Positions 45,127-54,992 of a stretch of DNA of 64,000 bases are shown one piece after another. The DNA is from Asticcacaulis endophyticus (GTDB lineage Bacteria > Pseudomonadota > Alphaproteobacteria > Caulobacterales > Caulobacteraceae), in assembly GCF_014652575.1 (NCBI RefSeq), contig NZ_BMZB01000001.1:1-64000 (forward strand). Reading direction: 5' to 3'. Numbering within the stretch: position 1 is the stretch's first letter; each line of letters begins with the position of its first letter. The notes beneath the pieces were generated by a model. It did no database searches. It was not told the origin of the DNA and saw only the letters and a program-made list of their open reading frames with translations. The translations under genes were made by a program, and so were the position numbers.

Positions 45127-45200
45127 GTTACGTTCTTATTTGATTTTTCCTGATATTGCAAGCATGGTTAAACGGATTCTGAGTATGGAGCGAATGACAG

Positions 45201-45773
45201 ATGCACACGGCTGAGTTTTTAAAGAAGGTCTTTAGCGGACGCACGCCGTGGACCTATTTCTATGTTTTCTTGATCCCGTTCGTGAACTGGTCGTTTGCCC
45301 ATGTGCCGTCTATCCCCATGCCCGACGGCGGGGCCTGGCCGCCGCTGGCGATCGTCACCGGCTTTATTCTGGTGGCACGCGATTTTGCCCAGCGTGAAGT
45401 CGGCCACCATATTTTCGTCGCCGTCTTTATCGGCATGGCGGTATCGTTTCTGATGGCCCCGCCCGCCATTGCCATTGCCTCCGCCGCCGCGTTTTTAGTG
45501 TCGGAAGTGGTTGACTGGGCGATCTATACGTTCAGCAAACGGCCTTTGTCCGAGCGGGTTTTGATATCATCGGTAGTCGCCGCCCCGCTCGATACCACCC
45601 TGTTCTGGGGATTGGCGTCCTTGAGCGCTGAGGCTTCTGGCACGTTTACGCCGTTGACGCTGGTCACTGCCGCCGCATCAAAGCTGGTTGGGGCCTATGT
45701 GGTCTATCTGCTGCTGAAACAACGTGAGAAAAAAGCCGCGGTCACTCAGGAAAAATTGCCGGATTTGTTTTAG
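45201..45773 (+). CDS. VUT-family queuosine precursor transporter (YhhQ-like)
   Basis: The 190-residue membrane protein has about six spans and the VUT pattern: TYFYVFLIPFVNWSFAHVP, DFAQREVGHH near 62-71, and SEVVDWAIYTFSKR near 97-110. YhhQ-type proteins import preQ0/preQ1 for queuosine synthesis. No preQ1 riboswitch is visible in the short leader. Confidence 0.8.
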   Translation: MHTAEFLKKVFSGRTPWTYFYVFLIPFVNWSFAHVPSIPMPDGGAWPPLAIVTGFILVARDFAQREVGHHIFVAVFIGMAVSFLMAPPAIAIASAAAFLVSEVVDWAIYTFSKRPLSERVLISSVVAAPLDTTLFWGLASLSAEASGTFTPLTLVTAAASKLVGAYVVYLLLKQREKKAAVTQEKLPDLF

Positions 45774-45774
45774 T

Positions 45775-46095
45775 ATGAACCGCAGTCACAATATCTTTGA
45801 CCCGGAGAAGGAAGCACGCTGGTGGTGGCCCAAAATAATATTCTACACACGCATGTATGTCGTTTTATCTGCCCTTCTAATCAGTGCCTTCGCATATTTT
45901 ATATATGATTTAAGAGGTCGTGTTGCCTTCTATTATGTGTTCATAGACGCCTTATTCTCATTAATTTACCTGCCTCACATATGGCCTGCCGGTTTGCGAA
46001 CTATCATTACATATTTAACCCTTAGTAGCCTATGGGTTGCGGCACTCTGGCAAGTCGCTCCCTATGCCTGCGCATGGATTGAGCGCTTAAATTAA
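45775..46095 (+). CDS. Small hypothetical membrane protein
   Basis: The 106-residue protein has three hydrophobic segments (about 23-43, 50-70 and 75-98) and a charged N-terminus (MNRSHNIFDPEKEARWWW). The start is ATG 45775, 1 bp after the transporter stop, so the two are probably co-transcribed. The gene is markedly AT-rich. Its 3' end overlaps the convergent metallopeptidase gene by 4 bp. No family recognised. Confidence 0.6.
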   Translation: MNRSHNIFDPEKEARWWWPKIIFYTRMYVVLSALLISAFAYFIYDLRGRVAFYYVFIDALFSLIYLPHIWPAGLRTIITYLTLSSLWVAALWQVAPYACAWIERLN

Positions 46096-46484
46096 GCCTT
46101 CAAGGTCTCTTCCAGCCATTCCATGTCTTCATCCGACAGCCCGAAATGATGACCGGCTTCGTGGATAAGGACGTGGCTGACAAGATGATTGAGGTCCACG
46201 CCGGTCTCGATCCATTCCTCTAAGATCGGACGGCGGAACAGGTGGATCATGGCGGGCAGATCGCCGGTCATCGCCTCAGTCTCCGCCGGACGGCCGCTGT
46301 AAAGGCCGGTCAATTCAAACGGATCGTCAATGCCCAGATCGGCCAGCAGATCTTCGGCCGCAAAATCTTCAACAATCAGGATAACGTCTTTGAGGTAGCC
46401 CGCAAACGGTTCGGGCAGCTTGTGCAAAGCTGCCCGCGCCATAAGTTCGATATCATCAAGAGAAGGCGCGGAACCAAACTTCAT
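46092..46484 (-). CDS. Minimal metallopeptidase (DUF1025/zincin-like)
   Basis: The 130-residue acidic protein has the zinc-binding HEAGHHFGLSDED near the C-terminus (HExxH plus downstream acidic ligand), typical of the short 'metallopeptidase family' proteins widespread in alphaproteobacteria. The start is ATG 46484 with GGAG six bases before; a GTG one codon upstream is less likely. Substrate unknown. Confidence 0.85.
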   Translation of the reverse strand: MKFGSAPSLDDIELMARAALHKLPEPFAGYLKDVILIVEDFAAEDLLADLGIDDPFELTGLYSGRPAETEAMTGDLPAMIHLFRRPILEEWIETGVDLNHLVSHVLIHEAGHHFGLSDEDMEWLEETLKA

Positions 46485-46540
46485 CACACACTCCGTCTGA
46501 AAATTTCGAACCTTGAGTCAAGTAGCAGGCGTCTAGCGCC

Positions 46541-46561
46541 GCAGGTACACCAAGTACCTGC
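46541..46561. other. Structured intergenic hairpin after fabI
   Basis: A perfect 8-bp stem gcaggtac (46541-46548) / gtacctgc (46554-46561) has a 5-nt loop, next to a second small dyad ggcg/gcgcc near 46529-46540. There is no T-tract, so it may be a dispersed repeat unit or a Rho-type mRNA end rather than a classical terminator of fabI. Confidence 0.5.
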
Positions 46562-46605
46562 AAGCGACGACAACGACGTAATCGACCAAAGACCGCGATT
46601 TTCCC

Positions 46606-47418
46606 CTAGGAGATATCTTCGGGGAGCCCCACCGCATGAAAACCCGCATCGACGTGGATGACTTCGCCGGTCGTGGAGAAACCAAGGTCAGACGCCAGCC
46701 ACAGCGCCGCCCCGGCGACCCCTTCCATTGATGTCTCTTCTTTCATCAGGGAGAACTGGCCCGACTTGGCGTGCAGGCCACGGCCACCGGAAATACCGGC
46801 CAATGACAGCGTGCGCATGGCCCCGGCTGAAATGGCATTGGCGCGGATGCCCTTGGGTCCCAGATCACGGGCGATGTAGCGGGTCGAGGCTTCAAGAGCT
46901 GCCTTGGCCACGCCCATGGTGTTGTAGTTCGGAATGACGCGCTCTGAGCCCAGATAGGTCAGGGTCACCAGCGAGCCACCGTTTGGCATGAGCTCTGCGG
47001 CGCGGCGCGACACATCCACAAACGAAAAAGCCGAGACATTCAGCGCCAGCAGGAAGCCTTCGCGGGTGGTGTTTTCAACGAAGGAACCTTGCAGTTCGTT
47101 CTTGTTGGCAAAGGCGACCGAATGGATAACGAAATCTATCTCGCCGTAGATTTCTTTAAGCTTGGCAAAGGTGGCGTCCATTGAGGCGTCGTTGGTGACG
47201 TCACATTCGATCAGGTGCTTGACGCCGATCGAGGCGGCCAGCGGTTCAACACGGCGCAGCAGGCTGTCGCCCATGTAGGAGAACGCCATGTCGGCACCTT
47301 GCGCTGCCAATTGTGAGGCAATGCCCCAGGCGATGGACTTGTCATTGGCTACGCCCATGACCAGGCCTTTTTTGCCCTTCATCAGGTCGCCCTTGGGGAA
47401 TTTCCATTCGTCAGACAT
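46606..47418 (-). CDS. fabI: Enoyl-[acyl-carrier-protein] reductase (NADH) FabI
   Basis: FabI reduces trans-2-enoyl-ACP in each fatty-acid elongation cycle. The 270-residue SDR enzyme has the dinucleotide region GLVMGVANDKSIAWGIA and the FabI active site Tyr155 (TYLGSERV), Tyr165 and Lys172 (YNTMGVAKAALEA). Residue 102, equivalent to the triclosan-contact Gly93 of E. coli, is Ala within HSVAFA. AGGAGCC precedes ATG 47418. Confidence 0.95.
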   Translation of the reverse strand: MSDEWKFPKGDLMKGKKGLVMGVANDKSIAWGIASQLAAQGADMAFSYMGDSLLRRVEPLAASIGVKHLIECDVTNDASMDATFAKLKEIYGEIDFVIHSVAFANKNELQGSFVENTTREGFLLALNVSAFSFVDVSRRAAELMPNGGSLVTLTYLGSERVIPNYNTMGVAKAALEASTRYIARDLGPKGIRANAISAGAMRTLSLAGISGGRGLHAKSGQFSLMKEETSMEGVAGAALWLASDLGFSTTGEVIHVDAGFHAVGLPEDIS

Positions 47419-47487
47419 GATTGGCTCCTTGCTATGACTCTTTGGCCGTTAAGAGCAAATAACCACTGCAAAAGCAAGACCTCGCTG

Positions 47488-47925
47488 TCAAACAGCCATA
47501 GCAAGTCTCGCTTTTCGCTCCGGCCACACCGCTAATAACAGCACAAAACACATACCGTACACCCTCATAAGTTCCATCGCCTCAAAGCTTCCCGGAGGCA
47601 TATCCCATGTTTGCGGCGCGATATCGCTAAACAGCCACCAGCTACAATACCGAATCAGAACACCAAACCCCATCGGCAAAACCAACCAAGGGCTCCAGCC
47701 AAGAGCGCGCGATCGTAAAGCGGCAACCGCCATCAGGGGAAATACCAGAGCGTAATAGAGAATGTTCACGCCCGTGAAAACCCAGCCGTCATTGGTCGAA
47801 TTGATCACTAGACCTATGAGCGCATTTCTGATCTCGATACCTACTATAGTATAGAGAATTACTGCCAAAGGCAGCGCCAGCAGGACATATCGCAAGCGCG
47901 ATAAATAGCCTGGTTTTGATTTCAT
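47488..47925 (-). CDS. Hypothetical four-span membrane protein
   Basis: The 145-residue protein has four hydrophobic segments (about 11-30, 46-69, 78-100, 120-137) and a basic N-terminus (MKSKPGYLSRLRY). The gene is more AT-rich than the fab genes on either side. Its ATG lies inside the stem of the hairpin at 47924-47958. No family recognised. Confidence 0.6.
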   Translation of the reverse strand: MKSKPGYLSRLRYVLLALPLAVILYTIVGIEIRNALIGLVINSTNDGWVFTGVNILYYALVFPLMAVAALRSRALGWSPWLVLPMGFGVLIRYCSWWLFSDIAPQTWDMPPGSFEAMELMRVYGMCFVLLLAVWPERKARLAMAV

Positions 47926-47958
47926 TGTACCCTCCCCTGTCTCAGGAGAGGGTACAAT
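47924..47958 (-). terminator. Hairpin after fabB, overlapping the next start codon
   Basis: Left arm 47924-47939 (attgtaccctcccctg) pairs with right arm 47943-47958 (caggagagggtacaat) with a single mismatch and a 3-nt loop. It follows the fabB stop by 25 bp on the minus strand. No T-tract follows, and the downstream gene's ATG (47923-47925) lies at its base. The core resembles the CCTCCCCTG modules of repeat family II. Confidence 0.6.
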
Positions 47959-47982
47959 CGGAATGACCGTTTGGCAAAGCCT

Positions 47983-49206
<1,224 letters not shown>

Positions 49207-49263
49207 ATTCAATTATCCTCGCTGATCCTAAATCAATGCTCAGTTTGAGGGTTAATAAGCAAA

Positions 49264-49782
49264 TTATACCAGATCTTTGGCGTCAAACAGACCGACCCGC
49301 AGGCCAGAGGCGCTATAGATCAGTTTGTCGTCGGCATAGACCGAGCCGTCGCCAATACCCATGATCAGCTTACCGGCCATGACGCGCTTCATATCAATCT
49401 TGTAGGTCACTTTTTTGATGGCTGGCGTCACCTGTCCGGTAAATTTCACATCACCAACCCCCAGGGCGCGGCCACGGCCCGGATGGCCCGACCAGCCGAG
49501 GAAGAAACCAACCAGTTGCCACATGGCATCAAGGCCCAGACAGCCCGGCATGACCGGATCGCCGATAAAGTGACAAGCAAAGAACCATTGTTCCGGCGTG
49601 ATATCCAGTTCCGCTTCGATATAGCCCTTGTTGAACGCCCCGCCGTCCTTGGTGATCAGGGTGATGCGATCCATCATCAGCATCGGCGGCGCTGGAAGCT
49701 GCGCATTGCCTGCGCCGTACATTTCGCCGCGCCCACAGGCCAGCAAAGCTTCATAATCAAACGACGAAGGACGATCGGACAT
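49264..49782 (-). CDS. fabA: 3-hydroxydecanoyl-ACP dehydratase/isomerase FabA
   Basis: FabA dehydrates 3-hydroxydecanoyl-ACP and isomerises the product to cis-3-decenoyl-ACP, the branch point to unsaturated fatty acids. The 172-residue length equals that of E. coli FabA. The catalytic pair is His71 ([11 protein letters not shown]) and Asp85 (LDAMWQL). The start is ATG 49782 ([10 protein letters not shown]). fabB follows after 57 bp. Confidence 0.96.
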   Translation of the reverse strand: MSDRPSSFDYEALLACGRGEMYGAGNAQLPAPPMLMMDRITLITKDGGAFNKGYIEAELDITPEQWFFACHFIGDPVMPGCLGLDAMWQLVGFFLGWSGHPGRGRALGVGDVKFTGQVTPAIKKVTYKIDMKRVMAGKLIMGIGDGSVYADDKLIYSASGLRVGLFDAKDLV

Positions 49783-49905
49783 ACGGCAATAAGACTCCGG
49801 GGGCGGCACAGCACCTGCATCACAGGTTGAGGGCGAACCGCTCAGGTTTGTAAGAACACGAAATGATGCGTTACACGACCGCGCGCGTCGTCTCAACCCT
49901 TTTTA

Positions 49906-49921
49906 GTAAGTGGCAACTTAC
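49906..49921. promoter_or_regulatory. Palindrome upstream of fabA
   Basis: gtaagt (49906-49911) and acttac (49916-49921) form a perfect 6-bp dyad with a ggca centre, about 125 bp before the fabA start. It could be an operator for a fatty-acid regulator. The rest of 49783-50000 shows no other clear feature. Confidence 0.35.
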
Positions 49922-50000
49922 AATTCCCGCTCAAGCCGCCACCAGCGGCGCGGCCAAGAGGGCGGATGCCCCCGCCCGGCGAGGGACTAAAGTAAAGCTG

Positions 50001-50034
50001 GATCACTATGGTTTTGTTTAAAATCATAGTGATC
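50001..50034 (-). terminator. Probable terminator of the SH3-domain gene
   Basis: gatcactatg (50001-50010) and catagtgatc (50025-50034) form a perfect 10-bp stem, extended by a partly pairing A/T-rich loop. It starts at the stop codon of the minus-strand SH3 gene. The T-tract is inside the loop, so termination strength is uncertain. Confidence 0.5.
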
Positions 50035-50600
50035 TAGCGTGCCGCGAACGGATCGGGCCGCTTACAGACCGGCTGGGTTTGCGTGCCCCACAGACTATCC
50101 TGTGGCACCCAACCGCGCTCAGAGCCCACCGAAATCCGGCACCAGCCGTCCTTGCACTTATCCAGCGACGCCAGAGCGCGTGGCCGGATAATCGCCTTGG
50201 TACGGGACTCTGGCTTCGGTGAGGCCTTGAGTTCGAGCTTATGGCCCTCCGGCGTTAGGGCATTGGTCTTACCCGACAACAGATTGGCCGCCACCCAGCC
50301 GGTATTGCCGTCCGGATCGCAGATCAGCCGCCATTCGCGAGTCTCAGATATAATCTGCACCGGCAGGCCTTTGACGCGGTAAGCCCACAGGATTTTATGA
50401 TCTTTGGACGGCCCGGCGCGGGTATAGATTTTATTGGATCGCATAATGCCCCAGCGCGGCACCGGATTGCCCGACGGCGTATCTGTCGTGACAGCGCTAT
50501 CATCAGCCAGAGCCAGACCGCCGGATACGCTCGCCAGCATAAAAATCGCCGCCACAGCCAACATCCGGTTGATTTTCTTGCGAAATAGCAGGTTTTGCAC
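50034..50600 (-). CDS. Periplasmic SH3-domain protein
   Basis: The 188-residue protein has a signal peptide (basic RKKINR, then MLAVAAIFMLASVSGGLALA, cleavage near 32). A bacterial SH3-like domain follows (NKIYTRAGPSKDHKILWAYRVKGLPVQIISETREWRLICDPDGNTGWV), with a second, shorter copy near the end (ISVGSERGWVPQDSLWG). Such proteins bind peptidoglycan or regulate its enzymes. The start is GTG 50600. Confidence 0.82.
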   Translation of the reverse strand: MQNLLFRKKINRMLAVAAIFMLASVSGGLALADDSAVTTDTPSGNPVPRWGIMRSNKIYTRAGPSKDHKILWAYRVKGLPVQIISETREWRLICDPDGNTGWVAANLLSGKTNALTPEGHKLELKASPKPESRTKAIIRPRALASLDKCKDGWCRISVGSERGWVPQDSLWGTQTQPVCKRPDPFAAR

Positions 50601-50791
50601 GCTTAAGTCTCGACGGGCGGGGTAAGATTGATTAAGGACTGTAGCAGAAGTTTACGCAACGATGGGTCATTAGGACTTCGGTCAGATTTAACGGCCGCAG
50701 GTTCAGATTTGGTTAACATAATCATAATAACCCGCCCCCGGATGACTTCGGCCATTGCTTGCGACTACCACCGGAGCCACAAGACCTCATC

Positions 50792-51778
50792 ATGAGCGCC
50801 AAAAAGCTTAAAGTCTTCGTCACCGTCAAACTGCCCGACAGTGTAGAAACGCGTCTGCGCGAACTGTTTGACACGACCCTGTGCCCGGACAAGCGCCCCA
50901 TGCCGCGCGAAAAGCTGCTGGAGGCGGCACAATCCGCCGAAGTGATCATCTCCTCGATCAATGATCAGATCGATGCCGATTTTTTTGCCGCCGCCGGTGA
51001 ACCGCTCAAGATGGTCGCTAATTTCGGCGTCGGCTATGACCATATCGATATCCAGAACGCCGCCGACAAAGGCGTGATCATCACCAATACACCGGGCGTC
51101 CTGACCGAAGACACGGCTGAGATGACGATGGGGCTTATTCTGGCCGTGTCGCGCCGCTTTGTTGAAGGCGCCGAAACCGTCCAGCGTGGCGAATTTTCCG
51201 AATGGTCACCAACATTTATGATGGGACGTCGTATTTACGGCAAGCGGCTGGGGATTATCGGCATGGGCCGCATTGGTCAGGCCCTGGCTAAGCGCGCTAA
51301 AGCCTTTGGCATGAGCGTCCACTACCATAACCGCAAACCGGTCAGTGCCCGTGTGGCCGAAGAGATCGGCGCGACTTACTGGGACAATCTCGACGACATG
51401 TTGCCGCGGGTTGATGTGGTCTCAATAAACTGTCCGCGCACGCCGGAGACCTTTCATCTTTTGAACGCAGAGCGGCTGGCCCTGCTTCAGCCCCATGCCA
51501 TTCTGGTCAACACAGCGCGCGGTGAAATCATCGATGAGGCGGCGCTGGCCCATCTGCTGCGCGAACATAAGATCGCGGGTGTGGGTCTTGATGTCTATGA
51601 GCGTCTGCCGGGCATCAATCCGGAACTGTTCGGCCTGCCCAATGCGGTTCTGCTGCCGCACATGGCCTCATCGACCATCGAAGCCCGTCAGGACATGGGC
51701 GACCGGGTGATTTTGAATATCAAGACCCTTCAGGACGGTCACCGCCCGCCCGACCGCGTTATTCCGGCGATGCTGTGA
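50792..51778 (+). CDS. D-2-hydroxyacid dehydrogenase (glyoxylate reductase-like)
   Basis: The 328-residue enzyme has the NAD-binding GIIGMGRIGQALAKRAKAFGM, the catalytic Arg in NTARGEIIDE, the Glu in the GLDVYERLPGINPEL segment and the His in LLPHMASST. The pattern fits the GyaR/GRHPR group that reduces glyoxylate or hydroxypyruvate. The start is ATG 50792. It is divergent from the SH3 gene. Confidence 0.92.
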   Translation: MSAKKLKVFVTVKLPDSVETRLRELFDTTLCPDKRPMPREKLLEAAQSAEVIISSINDQIDADFFAAAGEPLKMVANFGVGYDHIDIQNAADKGVIITNTPGVLTEDTAEMTMGLILAVSRRFVEGAETVQRGEFSEWSPTFMMGRRIYGKRLGIIGMGRIGQALAKRAKAFGMSVHYHNRKPVSARVAEEIGATYWDNLDDMLPRVDVVSINCPRTPETFHLLNAERLALLQPHAILVNTARGEIIDEAALAHLLREHKIAGVGLDVYERLPGINPELFGLPNAVLLPHMASSTIEARQDMGDRVILNIKTLQDGHRPPDRVIPAML

Positions 51779-51782
51779 CACT

Positions 51783-51824
51783 CACGAAAAAGTCCCTCGC
51801 TTGCGCTCAGTGTACTTTTTCGTG
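51783..51824. repeat. Hairpin with conserved acactgagcg loop (copy 2)
   Basis: The stem cacgaaaaagt (51783-51793) / actttttcgtg (51814-51824) encloses ccctcgcttgcgctcagtgt, the reverse complement of the loop at 38913-38931 with one small change. The outer stem sequence differs from copy 1 but still pairs perfectly. Confidence 0.78.
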
Positions 51825-51825
51825 G

Positions 51826-51910
51826 AAGAACCTCCCCTCTTGGAGGGGAGGAGGGAGGCCTGATTTATCAGGCCGGAAGGTGGGGTAAACGGCCGCAAGC
51901 TTACCCCTCT
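51826..51910. repeat. Family II palindromic element R5
   Basis: It contains aagaacctcccctcttgg with its ggaggggagg return arm (near 51827-51851), a ggcctgat/atcaggcc stem (51858-51875) and a tacccctctttt end. The start matches the TIR of R6. It lies between the convergent dehydrogenase and PfkB kinase genes. Confidence 0.78.
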
Positions 51911-51911
51911 T

Positions 51912-52904
51912 TTAAAGCAGTCCGTATTGCCCGGCCAGATCCTTAAGCGATACCAACGGTCTTGGGCCATAGTGACCGATAACTTCGGCAGCGGCCATAG
52001 CCCCTAAACGTCCACAGGTATAAAGATCAAACCCGCGCGACAGGCCAAACATAGCCCCCGCCGCATACTGATCACCAGCACCGGTCGTATCGACCAGAGT
52101 GTCGACATCAAACACCGGCACCAGAACCGTGTCCTCCTTGGTCAGGATCACAGAGCCCTGATCCGAACGGGTCACAAAGGCCAGATCGACCTTGGACCGC
52201 AGCGCGCTTTGGGCCACAAAGAAATCCTCAGTCTCATACATGGCCAGCAGTTCATCTTCGTTGGCAAAGACGATGTCGATATGTTGGTCGATGAACGGCA
52301 GCAAATCCGCGCGCCAGCGATCAACCACAAAGCGGTCCGACATGGTGATCGCCGTCTTGCGACCCGCCGCACGGGCCAGCCCAGACGCCTTGACGAAGGC
52401 TTCGCGCCCGGTCGGCGTATCGAACAGATAGCCCTCAAGATAGACGATATTCGACGCCTGAATAAGGGCTGCATCGACATCTGCAGGGCCGACCTTGGCC
52501 GCAGCTCCAAGGAACGTCGCCATAGTACGCTGGGCATCCGGCGTGATGTTGATCAGGCAACGCCCCGTCGCCAGACCTTCATTCAGCAACGCAGTGTCAA
52601 AATGTACGCCCTGCGCCTTCATATCGTGGCGGAAAACCTTACCGAGTTCGTCATCGGCGACCTTACCGATATAGCCGCATTTGCCGCCCAGCGACGCTGC
52701 CCCGGCGATGGTATTGCCGGCCGATCCGCCTGAAGCCAGTTCCGCCTGCGCCATGACGCCGTAAAGGCTCAGGGCCCGATCCTGATCAATCAGGGTCATC
52801 GCCCCCTTGGCCAGATTTTGCGCGGTCAGAAACGCGTCGTCAGCCGGAGCCAGAACATCGACAATGGCATGGCCAACGGCGGTGACATCATAGAGAGCAG
52901 TCAT
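51912..52904 (-). CDS. PfkB-family sugar/nucleoside kinase (adenosine kinase-like)
   Basis: The 330-residue kinase has PfkB motif 1 ASGGSAGNTIAGAASLGG and motif 2 DTTGAGDQYAAGAMFGL with the catalytic Asp. The VGHAIVDVLAPADDAFL start is typical of alphaproteobacterial adenosine-kinase-like members. ATP-dependent phosphorylation of a nucleoside or sugar is expected, and the exact substrate is open. The start is ATG 52904; the two upstream in-frame ATGs overlap the divergent gene. Confidence 0.88.
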   Translation of the reverse strand: MTALYDVTAVGHAIVDVLAPADDAFLTAQNLAKGAMTLIDQDRALSLYGVMAQAELASGGSAGNTIAGAASLGGKCGYIGKVADDELGKVFRHDMKAQGVHFDTALLNEGLATGRCLINITPDAQRTMATFLGAAAKVGPADVDAALIQASNIVYLEGYLFDTPTGREAFVKASGLARAAGRKTAITMSDRFVVDRWRADLLPFIDQHIDIVFANEDELLAMYETEDFFVAQSALRSKVDLAFVTRSDQGSVILTKEDTVLVPVFDVDTLVDTTGAGDQYAAGAMFGLSRGFDLYTCGRLGAMAAAEVIGHYGPRPLVSLKDLAGQYGLL

Positions 52905-52953
52905 GAAATAATATCCGTTTGATTTTTCAGTTCTCATGCGCATAAAACGCCTC

Positions 52954-53832
52954 ATGAGCAAGTCTTTATTGATCCTGACCCCAAACCCTGATCATCCGTC
53001 CCACCACGGGCGCTGGCCCTATGTGCTGGAAGCCTTTCGGGAGGCGCTGTACGATCTTGATCTGGATGTGTTTGATCAGGCCTGGTCGGAGCCGGTCACA
53101 ACGCCCTATGACCTGATCTGTCCGCTGGTGGCGTGGGGCTATCATAATGCGCCTAATGATTTCAGGCGCGCATTGGCCCAGATCAAGGCCAAAGGTCATC
53201 GCCTTCTGAACCCGGCTGAGATCGTGTCCTGGAATGTCGATAAGCGTTACCTGCGCGATCTGGCGCAGGCCGGCGTGCGCACCATTCCGACCGCTTTTGT
53301 TGACCAGTTGACGCCGGAAAACATGGCCGCCGCCCGTGCGGATTTTGGTCAGGACGCGTTGGTGCTTAAACCCGTGGTATCGGCGGGTGCCAAAAACACC
53401 CTGATCTGGAAAGGGGTTGATGTGCCCGCCGAGGCCCCGCAATCTGAGGCCATGATCCAGCCGCTGATGCGGGCCATTCAGACCGAAGGCGAATGGTCAC
53501 TGCTGTTTTTCGGGGGGGACTTTTCCCATGCGGTGCTGAAAACCCCCAAAGATGGCGATTTCCGCTCACAGCCCGATTATGACGCCCATCTGCGGATGGA
53601 AACCCCGCCGGATGAGGCCCTGCAACTGGCCTCTGATGCGCTTGAGTTTGTGGGCCGCGACAGCGTGCTTTATGCCCGCGTCGATATGGTGCGCGATGAT
53701 CAGGGCCGGTTCTGCCTGATGGAACTGGAACTGATCGAGCCTGATCTGTACTTAAAATATGACGACGGCGCGCCCGAACGGTTAGCGAAAGCCTTCGCCG
53801 CTGCTCTGCATATCGGCTGTGGCTGTCATTGA
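52954..53832 (+). CDS. ATP-grasp family protein (glutathione synthetase-like)
   Basis: The 292-residue protein has the ATP-grasp layout: N-terminal Rossmann-like lobe (LLILTPNPDHP), nucleotide lobe (QDALVLKPVVSAGAKNTLIW near 130-149), FSHAVLKTPKDGDFRSQPDYD, and the metal-binding LMELELIEPDLYLKYDDGAPERL near the end. This pattern resembles RimK/DcsG-like ligases, which join a carboxylate to an amine. No biosynthetic partner is nearby. The start is ATG 52954 or 52936. Confidence 0.78.
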   Translation: MSKSLLILTPNPDHPSHHGRWPYVLEAFREALYDLDLDVFDQAWSEPVTTPYDLICPLVAWGYHNAPNDFRRALAQIKAKGHRLLNPAEIVSWNVDKRYLRDLAQAGVRTIPTAFVDQLTPENMAAARADFGQDALVLKPVVSAGAKNTLIWKGVDVPAEAPQSEAMIQPLMRAIQTEGEWSLLFFGGDFSHAVLKTPKDGDFRSQPDYDAHLRMETPPDEALQLASDALEFVGRDSVLYARVDMVRDDQGRFCLMELELIEPDLYLKYDDGAPERLAKAFAAALHIGCGCH

Positions 53833-53834
53833 CT

Positions 53835-53972
53835 TAAGAACTCCCCCTGTTGCAGGGGGAGCTTTCATTTAAGCCCCGCTTAAATGAAAGAGGGGGTAAA
53901 CTGCCGCCATTTACCCCACCACCGCTGCACTATCGCTTGCGGTCTCCTCCCCTGCAACAGGGGAGGTTCTTA
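53835..53972. repeat. Family II palindromic element R6 with terminal inverted repeats
   Basis: The left end taagaactccccctgttgca (from 53835) and the right end (to 53972), read in reverse, taagaacctcccctgttgca, form ~25-bp terminal inverted repeats, each an internal hairpin. Between them are tttcatttaag/cttaaatgaaa (stem) and a cactatcgctt module shared with R3. The right end supplies the gpsA stop codon. Confidence 0.85.
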
Positions 53973-54992
53973 GAGAGCCGTCTCAAACTTCAAAGGCCGC
54001 GACATAAGCGCCGAAACCGTGTCCTCGACATTAACCTCACCGGCCAGAATCGCCGCTACGGCCTCGCAGATCGGCAGTTCGACCCCCAGCTTTTTCGCCA
54101 GATGCACTACGGCCGGGGCGGATTCGACCCCTTCGGCGACTGAGACCTTACCGGCCAGCGCCTGTTCCAAGGTTTGACCGCCGCCGAGCGCTAAGCCCAC
54201 GCTCATATTGCGCGACTGCGGCGATGAGCAGGTCAGCACCAGATCACCCAGCCCGCACAACCCGGCTACCGTCTCGGATCTGGCCCCCAGGGCCACGGCA
54301 AAGCGCAAAATCTCGGCAAAGCCGCGGGTAATCAGGGCGGCATGGGCATTGCGCCCCAGTCCGCGCCCTTCGGAAATGCCACAGGCAATCGCCAGCACGT
54401 TTTTCAGCGCCCCTGCCGCTTCGGCGCCGATCATGTCATCGGAGTGATAGGGCCGAAAGGTCGGCGTCGCCAAGGTATGAATAATCTGCGCCCCCAGATC
54501 GACATCGGGACAGGCCAGCGTGACTGCCGCCGGCAGCCCCCGCGCCACTTCGGCGGCAAAGCTCGGCCCCGACAGGACGGCGGCCGTGGCGTTTGGCAGG
54601 GTTTCCGCCAGCACTTCGTTCATCAAAGCATCTGTGCCGCGCTCGACCCCTTTGGCGCACAGCACGATCGGCACACCGTCGCTGATGAACGGTGCCAGAG
54701 CCTTTAAGGTAGACCGCATATGCTGGGCCGGTGGCACGGCCAGTATCAGTTCACACTCTGCCAGATCAGAAAGGTTGGCGGTCGCCCTGACCTGCGGCAA
54801 CAGGTCTATGCCTTTCAGGTAAATCTCATTGCGATGGGCGGTGTTGATCGATTCCACCACGTCCAACTCACGGGCCTGCAATATCACGTCACGGCCAGCG
54901 CGCGCGCAGACCTGCGCCAGGGCCGTGCCCCACGCACCGGCACCAATGACGCCTATCTTATCGAAATGGTCCGCATGTTTGAGTTTTTTCAC
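53970..54992 (-). CDS. gpsA: Glycerol-3-phosphate dehydrogenase [NAD(P)+] GpsA
   Basis: GpsA reduces dihydroxyacetone phosphate to sn-glycerol-3-phosphate for phospholipids. The 340-residue enzyme has [16 protein letters not shown] for NAD(P), [27 protein letters not shown], the substrate-side Lys in [19 protein letters not shown] and [16 protein letters not shown]. Its ATG overlaps the tsaD stop by 4 bp. Confidence 0.96.
   Translation of the reverse strand: MKKLKHADHFDKIGVIGAGAWGTALAQVCARAGRDVILQARELDVVESINTAHRNEIYLKGIDLLPQVRATANLSDLAECELILAVPPAQHMRSTLKALAPFISDGVPIVLCAKGVERGTDALMNEVLAETLPNATAAVLSGPSFAAEVARGLPAAVTLACPDVDLGAQIIHTLATPTFRPYHSDDMIGAEAAGALKNVLAIACGISEGRGLGRNAHAALITRGFAEILRFAVALGARSETVAGLCGLGDLVLTCSSPQSRNMSVGLALGGGQTLEQALAGKVSVAEGVESAPAVVHLAKKLGVELPICEAVAAILAGEVNVEDTVSALMSRPLKFETAL

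Noticed and set aside
45127-45200. preQ1 riboswitch ahead of the queuosine-precursor transporter
   Set aside because: The 74-bp gap contains no recognisable C-rich aptamer stem or pseudoknot pattern.
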